Of a DNA stretch of 64,000 nucleotides, positions 54,937 to 64,000 are shown piece by piece. The notes beneath the pieces are model-generated. The model had not been told where the DNA came from. It was given only the letters and a program-made list of their open reading frames with translations, and searched no databases. Each line of letters begins with the position of its first letter. The stretch's first letter is position 1. The translations under genes were made by a program, and so were the position numbers. The stretch comes from Listeria monocytogenes ATCC 19117 (GTDB lineage: Bacteria > Bacillota > Bacilli > Lactobacillales > Listeriaceae): NCBI RefSeq assembly GCF_000307025.1, contig NC_018584.1, positions 558,001 through 622,000 of the forward strand, given 5' to 3'.

Positions 54937-55570
54937 ATTTTTCGATTTTTTCTGTTTCTACGACACGAAGTCCTTTGCGTTCTAAGTGGGAAACAATTTC
55001 GTTTTTCTTATCTTCTGTTACGCCAACTGGTAAGGAAACAAGTACGCGGCGAATGAAATCTTCCGTTTGATTGTCTAAAGTGATCAAGCTTGAGATGCTC
55101 GAATAGCGATCGATAATTTTAGTGATTTTAGTTAAGGCCCCTTGAACTTCGCCAGTCGCAATCGTAAGAACATAGCTAGTTGTTTTCACATTCCAGCCAT
55201 CTTGGAGTAAACCAAGTAATTTTCCGTGCGTTAAAATTCCATAAAAGTTACCTTGCTCATTTAAAACCGCAATATATGGAAGCTCTTTGATTGTAAAAAA
55301 GACTTCAAAGAAAGATGCATTGACGCAAATATGCTTCGTCGCATTTTTAATTAAGCTCATTACTGGGTCGCTAAGACTACCACCGTTAGCTGCGTGTTTG
55401 TAAATATGCATTTTATAAATATTACCTAAGAATTTTTCACCTTTTTCATCTAATACAGGAACACAGCGATAACCAGATTCTTCAAGTAAATGGATAGCCT
55501 CTTGTAAAGTTGCATCTCCAGGGACGGTTGTTAAATTTATTTTAGGGATACAAAGGTTTTTTATCAACAT
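54935..55570 (-). CDS. CBS-domain pair protein
   Basis: A 211-residue protein with two CBS motifs (about residues 8-60 and 75-135: GDATLQEAIHLLEESGYRCV, then YIAVLNEQGNFYGILTHGKL) and a C-terminal ACT-like/DUF294-type part. CBS pairs bind adenine nucleotides. Start ATG 55570 after GGAGTGA; the longer frame to 55636 lacks a ribosome site. The partner process is unknown. Confidence 0.85.
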   Translation of the reverse strand: MLIKNLCIPKINLTTVPGDATLQEAIHLLEESGYRCVPVLDEKGEKFLGNIYKMHIYKHAANGGSLSDPVMSLIKNATKHICVNASFFEVFFTIKELPYIAVLNEQGNFYGILTHGKLLGLLQDGWNVKTTSYVLTIATGEVQGALTKITKIIDRYSSISSLITLDNQTEDFIRRVLVSLPVGVTEDKKNEIVSHLERKGLRVVETEKIEK

Positions 55571-55779
55571 GTTCTTCACTCCATTCTTCTTCCCTTTCAT
55601 TTTAACGTAAAGTAGGACTTTTGTATAGAAAATCACTATTATCAGGTGGGATAATTCGGAAAAAATACGATAATTTACTTATATAAATGGAAACTTTTGG
55701 CATAAGGTTTAAATTTTCTAAAAAAAGTGTATTATTAACTATGCTATGTAAATTTATAAACAGAAAGAAGGACGTTAAC

Positions 55780-56961
55780 ATGCAAAAAGAAATGTTGAAC
55801 TTTGATTATTATAACCCTACGCATATTATTTTTGGTAAAAACCGTTTTAATGAATTAAATGAAGTGATTCCTCAAGATAAAAAAGTATTGATTTTGTATG
55901 GTGGTGGAAGTGTAGAACGTTTTGGAACTTTAGATAAAGTAAAAACCGCTCTTAAATCACGCGAAGTAGGCGAATTTGGTGGCATTGAAGCGAATCCTAC
56001 ATACGAAACGTTAATTAAAGCTATCCAACTAGTTAAAGAAGAAAACTATGACTTTTTACTTGCAGTCGGTGGAGGGTCAGTGATTGACGGAACAAAATTC
56101 GTTGCAGCGGGAGCATTGTTCGACGGTGAACCGATGGATATTTTTGGTAGCGGAATTGGCGAAAAACGTCCGATTACAAAAGCGCTTCCTTTTGGAACAG
56201 TACTAACACTTCCTGCAACTGGTTCTGAAATGAATAGCGGTGGTGTAATCACTTTTGTGGAGAAGAAAGCGAAACTTGGCTTTGGTAGTGCTTATACTTA
56301 TCCTGTTTTTTCTTTACTTGATCCAGAACTTACATACACACTTCCAAAACGTCAACTTGCAAATGGTATTATGGACGCGTATGTGCATGTAATGGAACAA
56401 TATATGACTTATCCAGTAGGTGCTTTGCTGCAAGATCGTTATGCCGAAAGTCTACTACAAACTTTAATCGAAATTGGTCCAGATGTTATCAAAGAAGATA
56501 ATCATGATTATAATACACGTGCTACTTTTATGTGGTCAGCTACAAATGCACTCAATGGAACATTATCCAGAGGCGTTCCGCAAGATTGGGCAAGCCACAG
56601 TTTAGGTCACGAAATCACCGCACTTTATGGGATTGACCATGCACGTACGTTAGCAATAGTTCTCCCGTCTCTTTTAAATGTTCGTCGCAGTGAAAAGCAT
56701 GAGAAATTAGTGCAATATGCGGAACGAGTGTGGGGGATTAAGAGTGGTAGTGATGAAGAAAAAATAGACGCTGCTATTCTCAAAACACGCGAGTTCTTTG
56801 AAAGCTTAGGAGCAGGAACTAGATTTAGTGATTATGGGCTTGGCGAGGAAGTAGTGGACTTACTCGTTGATCAATTAGAGCGTCACGGTTTAACGAATAT
56901 TTCAGAACGCGGCGACCAAACGTTAGAAGTATCTCGTCAAATTTATACAAATGCTTTATAA
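55780..56961 (+). CDS. Iron-containing alcohol dehydrogenase
   Basis: A 393-residue type-III ADH, similar to YqhD/BdhA butanol dehydrogenases that use NAD(P)H. Coenzyme motif LAVGGGSVIDGTKFVA near residue 90; metal ligands in MDAYVHVMEQY (Asp/His) and ASHSLGHEITALYGIDH (two His). It probably reduces aldehydes of fermentation. I start at ATG 55780 after AAGGACG; the in-frame extension to 55687 has no ribosome site. Confidence 0.92.
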   Translation: MQKEMLNFDYYNPTHIIFGKNRFNELNEVIPQDKKVLILYGGGSVERFGTLDKVKTALKSREVGEFGGIEANPTYETLIKAIQLVKEENYDFLLAVGGGSVIDGTKFVAAGALFDGEPMDIFGSGIGEKRPITKALPFGTVLTLPATGSEMNSGGVITFVEKKAKLGFGSAYTYPVFSLLDPELTYTLPKRQLANGIMDAYVHVMEQYMTYPVGALLQDRYAESLLQTLIEIGPDVIKEDNHDYNTRATFMWSATNALNGTLSRGVPQDWASHSLGHEITALYGIDHARTLAIVLPSLLNVRRSEKHEKLVQYAERVWGIKSGSDEEKIDAAILKTREFFESLGAGTRFSDYGLGEEVVDLLVDQLERHGLTNISERGDQTLEVSRQIYTNAL

Positions 56962-57050
56962 TGGATAACGAAACTTTTGCGCAAATCATTAGAGAAGAAA
57001 TTTGCTTACTTAAATAAAAATCAATAGAAAATGAAAGAGGGCGAAATTTC

Positions 57051-58529
57051 TTGAGTACCAAGAAGGAAAAGACGTTTTTCGGCCATCCGCGCGGCCTAGC
57101 TACATTATTTAACACCGAATTTTGGGAGCGATTCTCCTATTACGGAATGCGTGCATTATTACTTTATTATATGTATACTGCAGTAGCAGATGGTGGACTT
57201 GGGTTTAGCCAGTCTACCGCAACAGCAATTATGTCTATTTATGGTTCACTAGTATTTATGTCAGGAGTCATTGGTGGATGGTTCGCTGACCGTGTCTTGG
57301 GGGCACGACAGACCATTTTTTACGGTGGAGTCCTTATTATGGTGGGGCATATTGTACTAGCTTTACCAAATGGAGGAGCAGCGGCATTATTTGGTTCGAT
57401 GGCATTTATAATTCTCGGAACTGGGCTACTTAAACCGAATGTTTCTAATGTCGTTGGCGATTTATACCCAGCTGGCGATAATCGTCGTGATGCTGGTTTT
57501 AGTATCTTCTACATGGGGATTAACTTAGGTGCATTTATTGCCCCGCCTATTGTTTCGGCAGTTTCTGATAATGCTGGAAGTTTCCATGCTGGTTTTGGTG
57601 TGGCAGCTGTTGGTATGGCAATTGCACTTGTTGTTTATGTTCTTACAGGAAAACGTTACTTAAAAGACGCTGGCAAAAAAGCGCCAAATCCGCTTCAAAG
57701 ATCAGAAGCAAAAAGTCTTACATTCAAAATAATTGGCATTGTTTTAGGCATAGGATTATTAATTGCTGTTTTAACACTAATTACAGGTAGCTTAACAATT
57801 GATACGATTATCCTTGCTGTAACGGTGATGGGCGTGGGGGTTCCACTCGCTTACTTTATTATGATGATGACTAGCAAGAAAACCGAGGCGGACGAAAAAT
57901 CACGATTAACTGCATACATACCGTTATTTTTAATTGCTGTACTATTTTGGATGATTGAAGAACAAGGCTCGTCCACATTGGCGCTTTTCGCGGCAGAAAG
58001 AACGGATTTATCTATTTGGGGTATGAACTTAAATCCGGCCAATTTCCAGTCGCTTAACCCAGTGTTTGTTATTACACTTTCGCCAATTTTCGCATGGATT
58101 TGGACGAAACTTGGTGATAGACAACCATCTACACCACGTAAATTTGCCCTTGGACTATTCTTCGCTGGTTTATCTTTCGTTGTTATGATGCTTCCGGGTA
58201 TCTTGCACGGAAACACAACAACGCTTGTAAGTCCACTTTGGTTAGTACTAAGTTTCTTCATCTGTATTTTCGGTGAAATGTTTATCTCACCAGTCGGATT
58301 ATCTGCGACGACCAAACTAGCGCCAAAAGCTTTTGCTTCACAAACGATGAGCTTATGGTTCTTGTCAGATGCAATGGGGCAATCATTTAACGCACAATTA
58401 ACACAATTATTTAATGCTGACACTGAAATTGCTTATTTCGGTATTACTGGTTTTGTAGCAATTGCTTTTGCGGTAGCATTATTCATTTTCGCGCCATTCT
58501 TGAAAAAATATATGAAGGGCGTTCATTAA
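57051..58529 (+). CDS. dtpT: Di-/tripeptide:proton symporter (POT/PTR family)
   Basis: A 492-residue protein with 12-14 membrane segments. PTR2 signatures are FWERFSYYGMRALLLYYM (E-x2-E-R-F-x-Y-Y-type motif) near the N terminus, GGWFADRVLGARQT and FSIFYMGINLGAFIAP. It imports di- and tripeptides. The start is TTG 57051 after a GAGGGCG ribosome site. Monocistronic with its own terminator. Confidence 0.92.
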   Translation: MSTKKEKTFFGHPRGLATLFNTEFWERFSYYGMRALLLYYMYTAVADGGLGFSQSTATAIMSIYGSLVFMSGVIGGWFADRVLGARQTIFYGGVLIMVGHIVLALPNGGAAALFGSMAFIILGTGLLKPNVSNVVGDLYPAGDNRRDAGFSIFYMGINLGAFIAPPIVSAVSDNAGSFHAGFGVAAVGMAIALVVYVLTGKRYLKDAGKKAPNPLQRSEAKSLTFKIIGIVLGIGLLIAVLTLITGSLTIDTIILAVTVMGVGVPLAYFIMMMTSKKTEADEKSRLTAYIPLFLIAVLFWMIEEQGSSTLALFAAERTDLSIWGMNLNPANFQSLNPVFVITLSPIFAWIWTKLGDRQPSTPRKFALGLFFAGLSFVVMMLPGILHGNTTTLVSPLWLVLSFFICIFGEMFISPVGLSATTKLAPKAFASQTMSLWFLSDAMGQSFNAQLTQLFNADTEIAYFGITGFVAIAFAVALFIFAPFLKKYMKGVH

Positions 58530-58541
58530 AGGAATTAAGCG

Positions 58542-58574
58542 CACTTTCTCCTTATTTGGAGGAAGTGTTTTTTT
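58542..58574 (+). terminator. Terminator of the peptide transporter gene
   Basis: The stem CACTTTCTCC / GGAGGAAGTG (one mismatch) runs into a T run. Confidence 0.82.
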
Positions 58575-58657
58575 ATGCTAGGAATAAATTAGTTTGCCAT
58601 TAACTCCTAAGATTGCTACTATTAAAGGGAGAAGTGATAATTTAAAGGAGTGTATAC

Positions 58658-59365
58658 ATGGAATCATCAAGCAGGGTAGTTATTTATTTAACGCGACATG
58701 GAAAGACGATTTTAAACACACTTGATCGGGTACAAGGCTGGGCTGACTCGCCGTTAACCGAAGAAGGAGCACTTGTTGCGCATGATTTAGGTCGTGGTTT
58801 AAAAGGGACTAATTTTGTAGCCGCTTACGCAAGTGACCGAGGACGTGCCATCGAAACTGCACGAATTGTCATGAAAGAAAGCGATAACCATCATTTAAAA
58901 CTAGAAAAATTAGCTGAAATGCGTGAATTTGGCTTTGGCAAATTTGAAGGAGAATATAATCAAGCTGTTTTAAAAATGGTAGCAAAGGCGCATGGTTTTG
59001 AATCTATTGAAAGCTATTATGATAAAACTTCTGAAAATAATTCCAATATTGTCATTGATACGGTGCACAAAATGGACGAGACTGGAATGACGGAAAACTC
59101 GGTTATTTTTGAAGAAAGACTAACTGCGGGACTCGATACTATTCTTGCCGATGCTAATAAGCGTGGTGGTGGAGATGTGTTAGTAGTAGCGCACGGTATG
59201 GTTATTCATCGCATTATTGAAATGATTGATCCTAGTAAAAATTTACGAATTATTGAAAATGCCAGTGTGACAAAAGTTATTTTTGAAGATGGAGCATATT
59301 CGATTGAAGAACCTGGAAACATGTTTTATGTAGAAGTTGGAAAAAAGGCGCAAGGGGGAGTTTAA
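58658..59365 (+). CDS. Histidine phosphatase (phosphoglycerate-mutase-like), first of a tandem pair
   Basis: A 235-residue cytoplasmic histidine phosphatase. The catalytic motif is LTRHGKT near residue 14, the arginine region YASDRGRAIETA near 60 and the second catalytic His in VVAHGMVIHRI near residue 182. It is homologous to the adjacent gene product and to the lipoprotein at 16467. Whether it acts as a mutase or a phosphatase is not determinable; family members with short lengths usually are phosphatases. It shares an operon with the next gene. Confidence 0.88.
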   Translation: MESSSRVVIYLTRHGKTILNTLDRVQGWADSPLTEEGALVAHDLGRGLKGTNFVAAYASDRGRAIETARIVMKESDNHHLKLEKLAEMREFGFGKFEGEYNQAVLKMVAKAHGFESIESYYDKTSENNSNIVIDTVHKMDETGMTENSVIFEERLTAGLDTILADANKRGGGDVLVVAHGMVIHRIIEMIDPSKNLRIIENASVTKVIFEDGAYSIEEPGNMFYVEVGKKAQGGV

Positions 59366-60061
59366 GTGGCAACAGGAAAACTGAATGTGTACTTAGTTAG
59401 GCATGGCAAAACGATGTTCAATACATCTCGTCGTGTGCAAGGCTGGTCAGATACACCATTAACAAATGAAGGAATCGAAGTGGCAGAATTTTTAGGTCGT
59501 GGCCTTCGTGAAACTCCCTTTGATGCTATTTATACGAGTGATCGTGGTCGAACAATTGAAACGGCAGGCATCATTTTACGTGAAAGCAAGCAGACGCATT
59601 TGGAAATCAATGAACTACGTGATTTCCGTGAGTTTGGTTTTGGTAAATTTGAAGGTGAGTATGAAGATATTATGTTTGGAAAAGTGATGGAGCATCTTGG
59701 TTTCCAGTCGATGGAAGAAGCTTTTGAAAAATTTGGCGATGATGGTTATCAAATTATCTCGGAAACTGTAGAAAAAATTGATGAAACTGGTATGTCCGAG
59801 AATTGGGATGAGATGGTTGCTAGATTAAAAAATGCTTTAGATACAGTTAGTGCAGAAAATCAGGTGGAAAATGCCAACGTTTTAGTTGTTTCTCACGGAA
59901 TGGCTATTAATACGATTATTTCTTTCTTTGATAAGTCATTAATTAATCCAGACTTAGCTAATGCAAGTGTTACAAGACTTGGATTTGAAAATGGCGAATG
60001 GACAATTGAGACAGTGAATGATTTAAGTTACATTGAAGCAGGTAAATTAGTTTTAGTATAA
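59366..60061 (+). CDS. Histidine phosphatase (phosphoglycerate-mutase-like), second of a tandem pair
   Basis: A 231-residue paralogue of the upstream product: LVRHGKT, YTSDRGRTIETA and VVSHGMAINTI at the catalytic positions. The GTG 59366 start immediately follows the upstream stop, with a strong GGGGGAG inside its end, so the two are translationally coupled. It ends at a terminator that also serves the convergent lactonase gene. Confidence 0.88.
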   Translation: MATGKLNVYLVRHGKTMFNTSRRVQGWSDTPLTNEGIEVAEFLGRGLRETPFDAIYTSDRGRTIETAGIILRESKQTHLEINELRDFREFGFGKFEGEYEDIMFGKVMEHLGFQSMEEAFEKFGDDGYQIISETVEKIDETGMSENWDEMVARLKNALDTVSAENQVENANVLVVSHGMAINTIISFFDKSLINPDLANASVTRLGFENGEWTIETVNDLSYIEAGKLVLV

Positions 60062-60100
60062 AAAATCCAGAATGGCACTGAGGCCATTCTGGATTTTTTA
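60061..60100. terminator. Bidirectional terminator between HP-PGM and lactonase genes
   Basis: The stem AAAAATCCAGAATGGC / GCCATTCTGGATTTTT overlaps the last base of the upstream gene. Confidence 0.92.
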
Positions 60101-60102
60101 AG

Positions 60103-61143
60103 TTATTTTACGAATTTAATACAAACTGGTTCAGGAACTTTTACATCTTTTTGAAGTAATGTAAGTGCACCAGTTTCTTTGTTAACACCAAAAACAGTAA
60201 CGTTATTGCTGTTTTCGTTTGTTGCAACTAAGATTTCGCCAGTGTAGCTCAGGTCGAAGTCACGTGGACCTACGCCTTCTACTGGTGTTGTTGCTGCAAG
60301 TGTTAGTGTGCCGTTTTCGGCAACTGCATAACTAACGATGGCATCTTGGCCACGATTTGACACATATAGGAAACGACCATCAGGAGAAATATGGATAGCG
60401 CTACCTTTATTTTCTTTGTCAAAACCTTCTGGAAGAGAAGCGATTGTTTGAATCACGTTTAATGCGCCAGTAGCTTCATCATATTCAGCAAAAATAACTT
60501 CGGAAGTTAATTCTGTCATGATGTACACATATTTAGCATTTGGATGGAAGACTAGGTTACGAGGACCGCTTCCAGGTTTTACGTCTAGCTCAGTTACTTT
60601 TTCAAGTTTGCCAGCAGTAGCGGAATAAGTCGTTACTTTGTCTGTTCCAAGGTCACATGTGATAACGTATTTTTGGTCTGGTGTGAATCCTGCAAAGTGC
60701 GCGTGTGGTTTTTCTTGGCGTTCGTGAACACTTTTACCAGTATGTTGAATGGTAGAGACAGAAGACTTTAATGCACCGTTTTCTGTTGGATAGCTTACGA
60801 TTGTGCCTAAGTGATAGTTTGCAGATACAACGATAGAACCGTCATGAGAGGCATCTACGTAACATGGTGGGTTACCTGTTTGAACATCTTGATTAATGAA
60901 AGTAAGCGAACCGTCTTCTTCCACAGAAAAAGCTGCAACCCCACCTTTATCGCCATCTTTTGCTACAGAATAAACGAATTTTTCGTCATCTGAAATTTTA
61001 AGATATGTTGGATTGTCCATTTTCCCAGCTAATTTATTTTCTTTGATTTCGCCGGTAGTTTTGTCGATTACTAAGCGATAGATACCTTGGCTCTCGGCTT
61101 TGGTATATGTACCGATATAAGCAGTTGCTTGATTTTTTGACAT
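60103..61143 (-). CDS. Lactonase family protein (7-bladed beta-propeller, 6-phosphogluconolactonase type)
   Basis: A 346-residue seven-bladed propeller of the Pgl/YkgB family. Repeated blade phrases such as YIGTYTKAESQGIYRLVID, DGRFLYVSNRGQDAIVSY and GPRNLVFHPNAKYVYIMTE are visible. It probably hydrolyses 6-phosphogluconolactone to 6-phosphogluconate. ATG 61143 follows AGGAGGA. Monocistronic. Confidence 0.9.
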   Translation of the reverse strand: MSKNQATAYIGTYTKAESQGIYRLVIDKTTGEIKENKLAGKMDNPTYLKISDDEKFVYSVAKDGDKGGVAAFSVEEDGSLTFINQDVQTGNPPCYVDASHDGSIVVSANYHLGTIVSYPTENGALKSSVSTIQHTGKSVHERQEKPHAHFAGFTPDQKYVITCDLGTDKVTTYSATAGKLEKVTELDVKPGSGPRNLVFHPNAKYVYIMTELTSEVIFAEYDEATGALNVIQTIASLPEGFDKENKGSAIHISPDGRFLYVSNRGQDAIVSYAVAENGTLTLAATTPVEGVGPRDFDLSYTGEILVATNENSNNVTVFGVNKETGALTLLQKDVKVPEPVCIKFVK

Positions 61144-61293
61144 GCCAATTCCTCCTATATATAAGATATTTCCTAGTTAATTATAGCATAGTAAAGAAAA
61201 GATAGAAAAATATCACGATTATTGCATTAATGTTACAAATTGTTGTTAAAATACCCTTTTTGCTTTTTATGAAATATTTTTGTAACAAAAGTA

Positions 61294-61322
61294 TTGACTT
61301 AGACATAAAAGTAATGTAAGAT
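61294..61322 (+). promoter_or_regulatory. Promoter of the rli31-type small RNA
   Basis: TTGACT (61294-61299), 17 bp, TAAGAT (61317-61322); the predicted start is about 61329. Confidence 0.75.
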
Positions 61323-61328
61323 ATACTT

Positions 61329-61472
61329 ATCCCATAGAGATTGTCATTTGAAATAAGCTAATTGAAAATAAATTACTTCCCCCATAGAAATATTCTTAAT
61401 TGCTTATTTCAAATAAACACTCCTTTAAGATAGTTGTAGCACAGAATTTCCCAGATTCTGTGCTATAATTAT
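61329..61472 (+). ncRNA. rli31: Small RNA, probably rli31
   Basis: This gap upstream of corA has no open frame but a clear promoter and structure. A long stem (ATTTGAAATAAGC, paired with GCTTATTTCAAAT; 61347-61364 with 61397-61413) carries a loop with the pyrimidine run CTTCCCCC, and a second hairpin (AGCACAGAAT / ATTCTGTGCT) has a TTCCCAG loop. C-rich loops in Gram-positive sRNAs often pair with ribosome sites. Position matches the Listeria rli31 locus, linked to lysozyme resistance in published work I recall. The 3' end is approximate; a further hairpin with seven Ts ends at about 61513. Confidence 0.7.
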
Positions 61473-61541
61473 GTAGAAATAGAGATGCTCTGAAAATGAG
61501 ACTCTCTTTTTTTATGACCTCATGGAAAGTAGGATGAAAAA

Positions 61542-62447
61542 ATGTCCATTCAAACAATTTTTGGAAACGGCAAATATAATTGGATTAATATTGATACAGA
61601 TAGTACAGATAATCTAGCGGATTTTTACGAAAAATATCATATTGATGATGAAGTAATCGCCTATTCGATTGATAGAAATGAACGTGCGCATTTTGAATAT
61701 GATCAAAAGTCCAATACTTTTGTCATTGTGTTTAATGTGCCTGATCAAAGGAAAATGGATAACCATTATGAGACAATACCAATGGTTTTTATAATAAAAG
61801 ATAAGCAATTGATAACAATTACAAATAATGACAATCAATATATTACACGAAAAATGAAGCGTTATTTAAAAGAATCAGATGACGTAACTATTTTTCAATT
61901 TTTATTTAGTAGTTTGTATTTTATTATGGATGCTTTTTTTCCATATGTGGAAGAAATGGATACGGATAGAAGAACGATTAATGACAAATTGAAAATTAAA
62001 ACGACGAAGAAAAATTTATTGTCATTATCTGATTTGGAAACTGGGATTGTTTATTTTGTTTCGGCATCTAAGCAAAATGCGGCGCTTCTGGAGCAAATGA
62101 AAGCCCATCTGATTTATCGTGAGCTTAATGAAGTGGAAAAGGAACAATTTGAAGATGCTTTAATTGAAGCGAGGCAACTGGTGGAAATGACGGGGCTGAG
62201 CTCTCAAATCTTACAGCAATTGTCAGGTACATATAATAATATTTTGAACAATAATTTGAATGATACGATGAAAATTTTAACGGCGCTATCCATTTTATTG
62301 ACGGTTCCTACTATTATTACGGGCTTCTTTGGAATGAACATGCCACTTCCTTTAGAACATAATACGTTTGGTTGGATTGTGACGATTTTTATTAGTGTGA
62401 TTCTATGGTTCGGACTTTCCTTTATTTTACGAAAATTAATGAGATAA
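61542..62447 (+). CDS. corA: CorA-family magnesium/divalent-cation transporter
   Basis: A 301-residue protein: large cytoplasmic N-terminal domain, a coiled-coil stalk (about 190-240), and two C-terminal membrane segments (about 250-270 and 278-298). The selectivity motif GMNMP (FGMNMPLP) lies between them. It should import Mg2+ or related ions as a pentamer. ATG 61542 follows AGGATG. Monocistronic. Confidence 0.92.
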   Translation: MSIQTIFGNGKYNWINIDTDSTDNLADFYEKYHIDDEVIAYSIDRNERAHFEYDQKSNTFVIVFNVPDQRKMDNHYETIPMVFIIKDKQLITITNNDNQYITRKMKRYLKESDDVTIFQFLFSSLYFIMDAFFPYVEEMDTDRRTINDKLKIKTTKKNLLSLSDLETGIVYFVSASKQNAALLEQMKAHLIYRELNEVEKEQFEDALIEARQLVEMTGLSSQILQQLSGTYNNILNNNLNDTMKILTALSILLTVPTIITGFFGMNMPLPLEHNTFGWIVTIFISVILWFGLSFILRKLMR

Positions 62448-62448
62448 C

Positions 62449-62486
62449 AAAAAAGCCCTTCTTTCGGATAGAAAGAAGGGCTTTTT
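62449..62486. terminator. Bidirectional terminator between corA and gdhA
   Basis: The stem AAAAGCCCTTCTTT / AAAGAAGGGCTTTT is flanked by A's and T's. Confidence 0.92.
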
Positions 62487-62489
62487 GAA

Positions 62490-63884
<1,395 letters not shown>

Positions 63885-64000
63885 TTAAATATTTTGACTA
63901 TAAGGAAAAGTAGAAAACTTAATGTAACTACACGTGATGTTATAAAGCAAGAAGAACATCGGCTTGTGTACATTAAGTAGGTCAACTTTTCTTACCTATG

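Noticed and set aside
57851-58423. Antisense open frame under the peptide transporter gene
   Set aside because: No ribosome site or recognisable sequence; the transporter frame is certain.

Overview
The window is low-GC Firmicute chromosome. Gene content and order match Listeria, most likely L. monocytogenes: from memory it is collinear with the lmo0501-lmo0560 stretch of strain EGD-e. Pointers to Listeria are the Cas-less CRISPR RNA locus rliB between a second prs and a lipoprotein gene, the pssA-E exopolysaccharide operon, an LPXTG internalin-like protein, a WxL surface-protein cluster and the rli31 sRNA locus upstream of corA. The one clear departure from EGD-e, as I remember it, is a 1.5-kb insertion sequence between capA and a phosphoglycerate-mutase-like lipoprotein gene. 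Locus names are recall and were not looked up.

Layout. 1-6.7 kb: an operon for a galactitol-type PTS (PRD regulator, SIS isomerase, EIIA, small membrane protein, ribulose-phosphate 3-epimerase, Zn polyol dehydrogenase, EIIB, EIIC), probably importing a polyol as its phosphate and feeding it to pentose phosphates. 6.7-10.6 kb: a second PRPP synthase, the rliB repeat array, a lipoprotein, a class-I amidotransferase and a MarR/Lin0512 pair. 10.9-17.9 kb: LPXTG LRR protein, universal stress protein, CapA-like protein, the IS element, an HP-PGM lipoprotein with a cre-overlapped promoter and a terminator hairpin in its leader, and a DUF1304 protein. 18-26 kb: MFS exporter, ROK regulator, GH4 6-phospho-glycosidase with divergent RpiR regulator, DUF2798 protein, SulP transporter, TipA-like MerR regulator. 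26.3-33.5 kb: pssA-E, whose last gene encodes a degenerate GGDEF protein with an intact RxxD inhibitory-site motif, as expected of a c-di-GMP receptor. 33.5-44.6 kb: methyltransferase, ACT/UPF0210 pair, LacI regulator with divergent GH4 gene and a perfect palindromic operator, two M20 amidohydrolases, tagatose-bisphosphate aldolase, serine beta-lactamase-like protein, Fur-controlled siderophore-binding lipoprotein. 44.6-49.5 kb: a glucitol-type PTS operon under a SorC regulator that lacks the usual sorbitol-6-phosphate dehydrogenase and instead carries a SAF-domain oxidoreductase. 49.8-54.9 kb: a PrfA/Crp-like regulator followed by a WxL (csc-type) surface complex. 54.9-64 kb: CBS protein, iron alcohol dehydrogenase, di/tripeptide transporter, two tandem HP-PGM proteins, lactonase, rli31, CorA and NADP-type glutamate dehydrogenase.

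What stands out: the Cas-less repeat array; an IS that sits exactly behind a terminator hairpin and has duplicated the whole 25-nt hairpin; a built-in hairpin made from the IS terminal repeat; a +1 frame break in the transposase; the attenuator-like leader with a cre site on the HP-PGM lipoprotein; the noncanonical glucitol operon; and the WxL cluster with its PrfA-like regulator. Nothing here is clearly a wholly new system. The least explained items are the noncanonical glucitol operon, the HP-PGM leader and the IS target choice.
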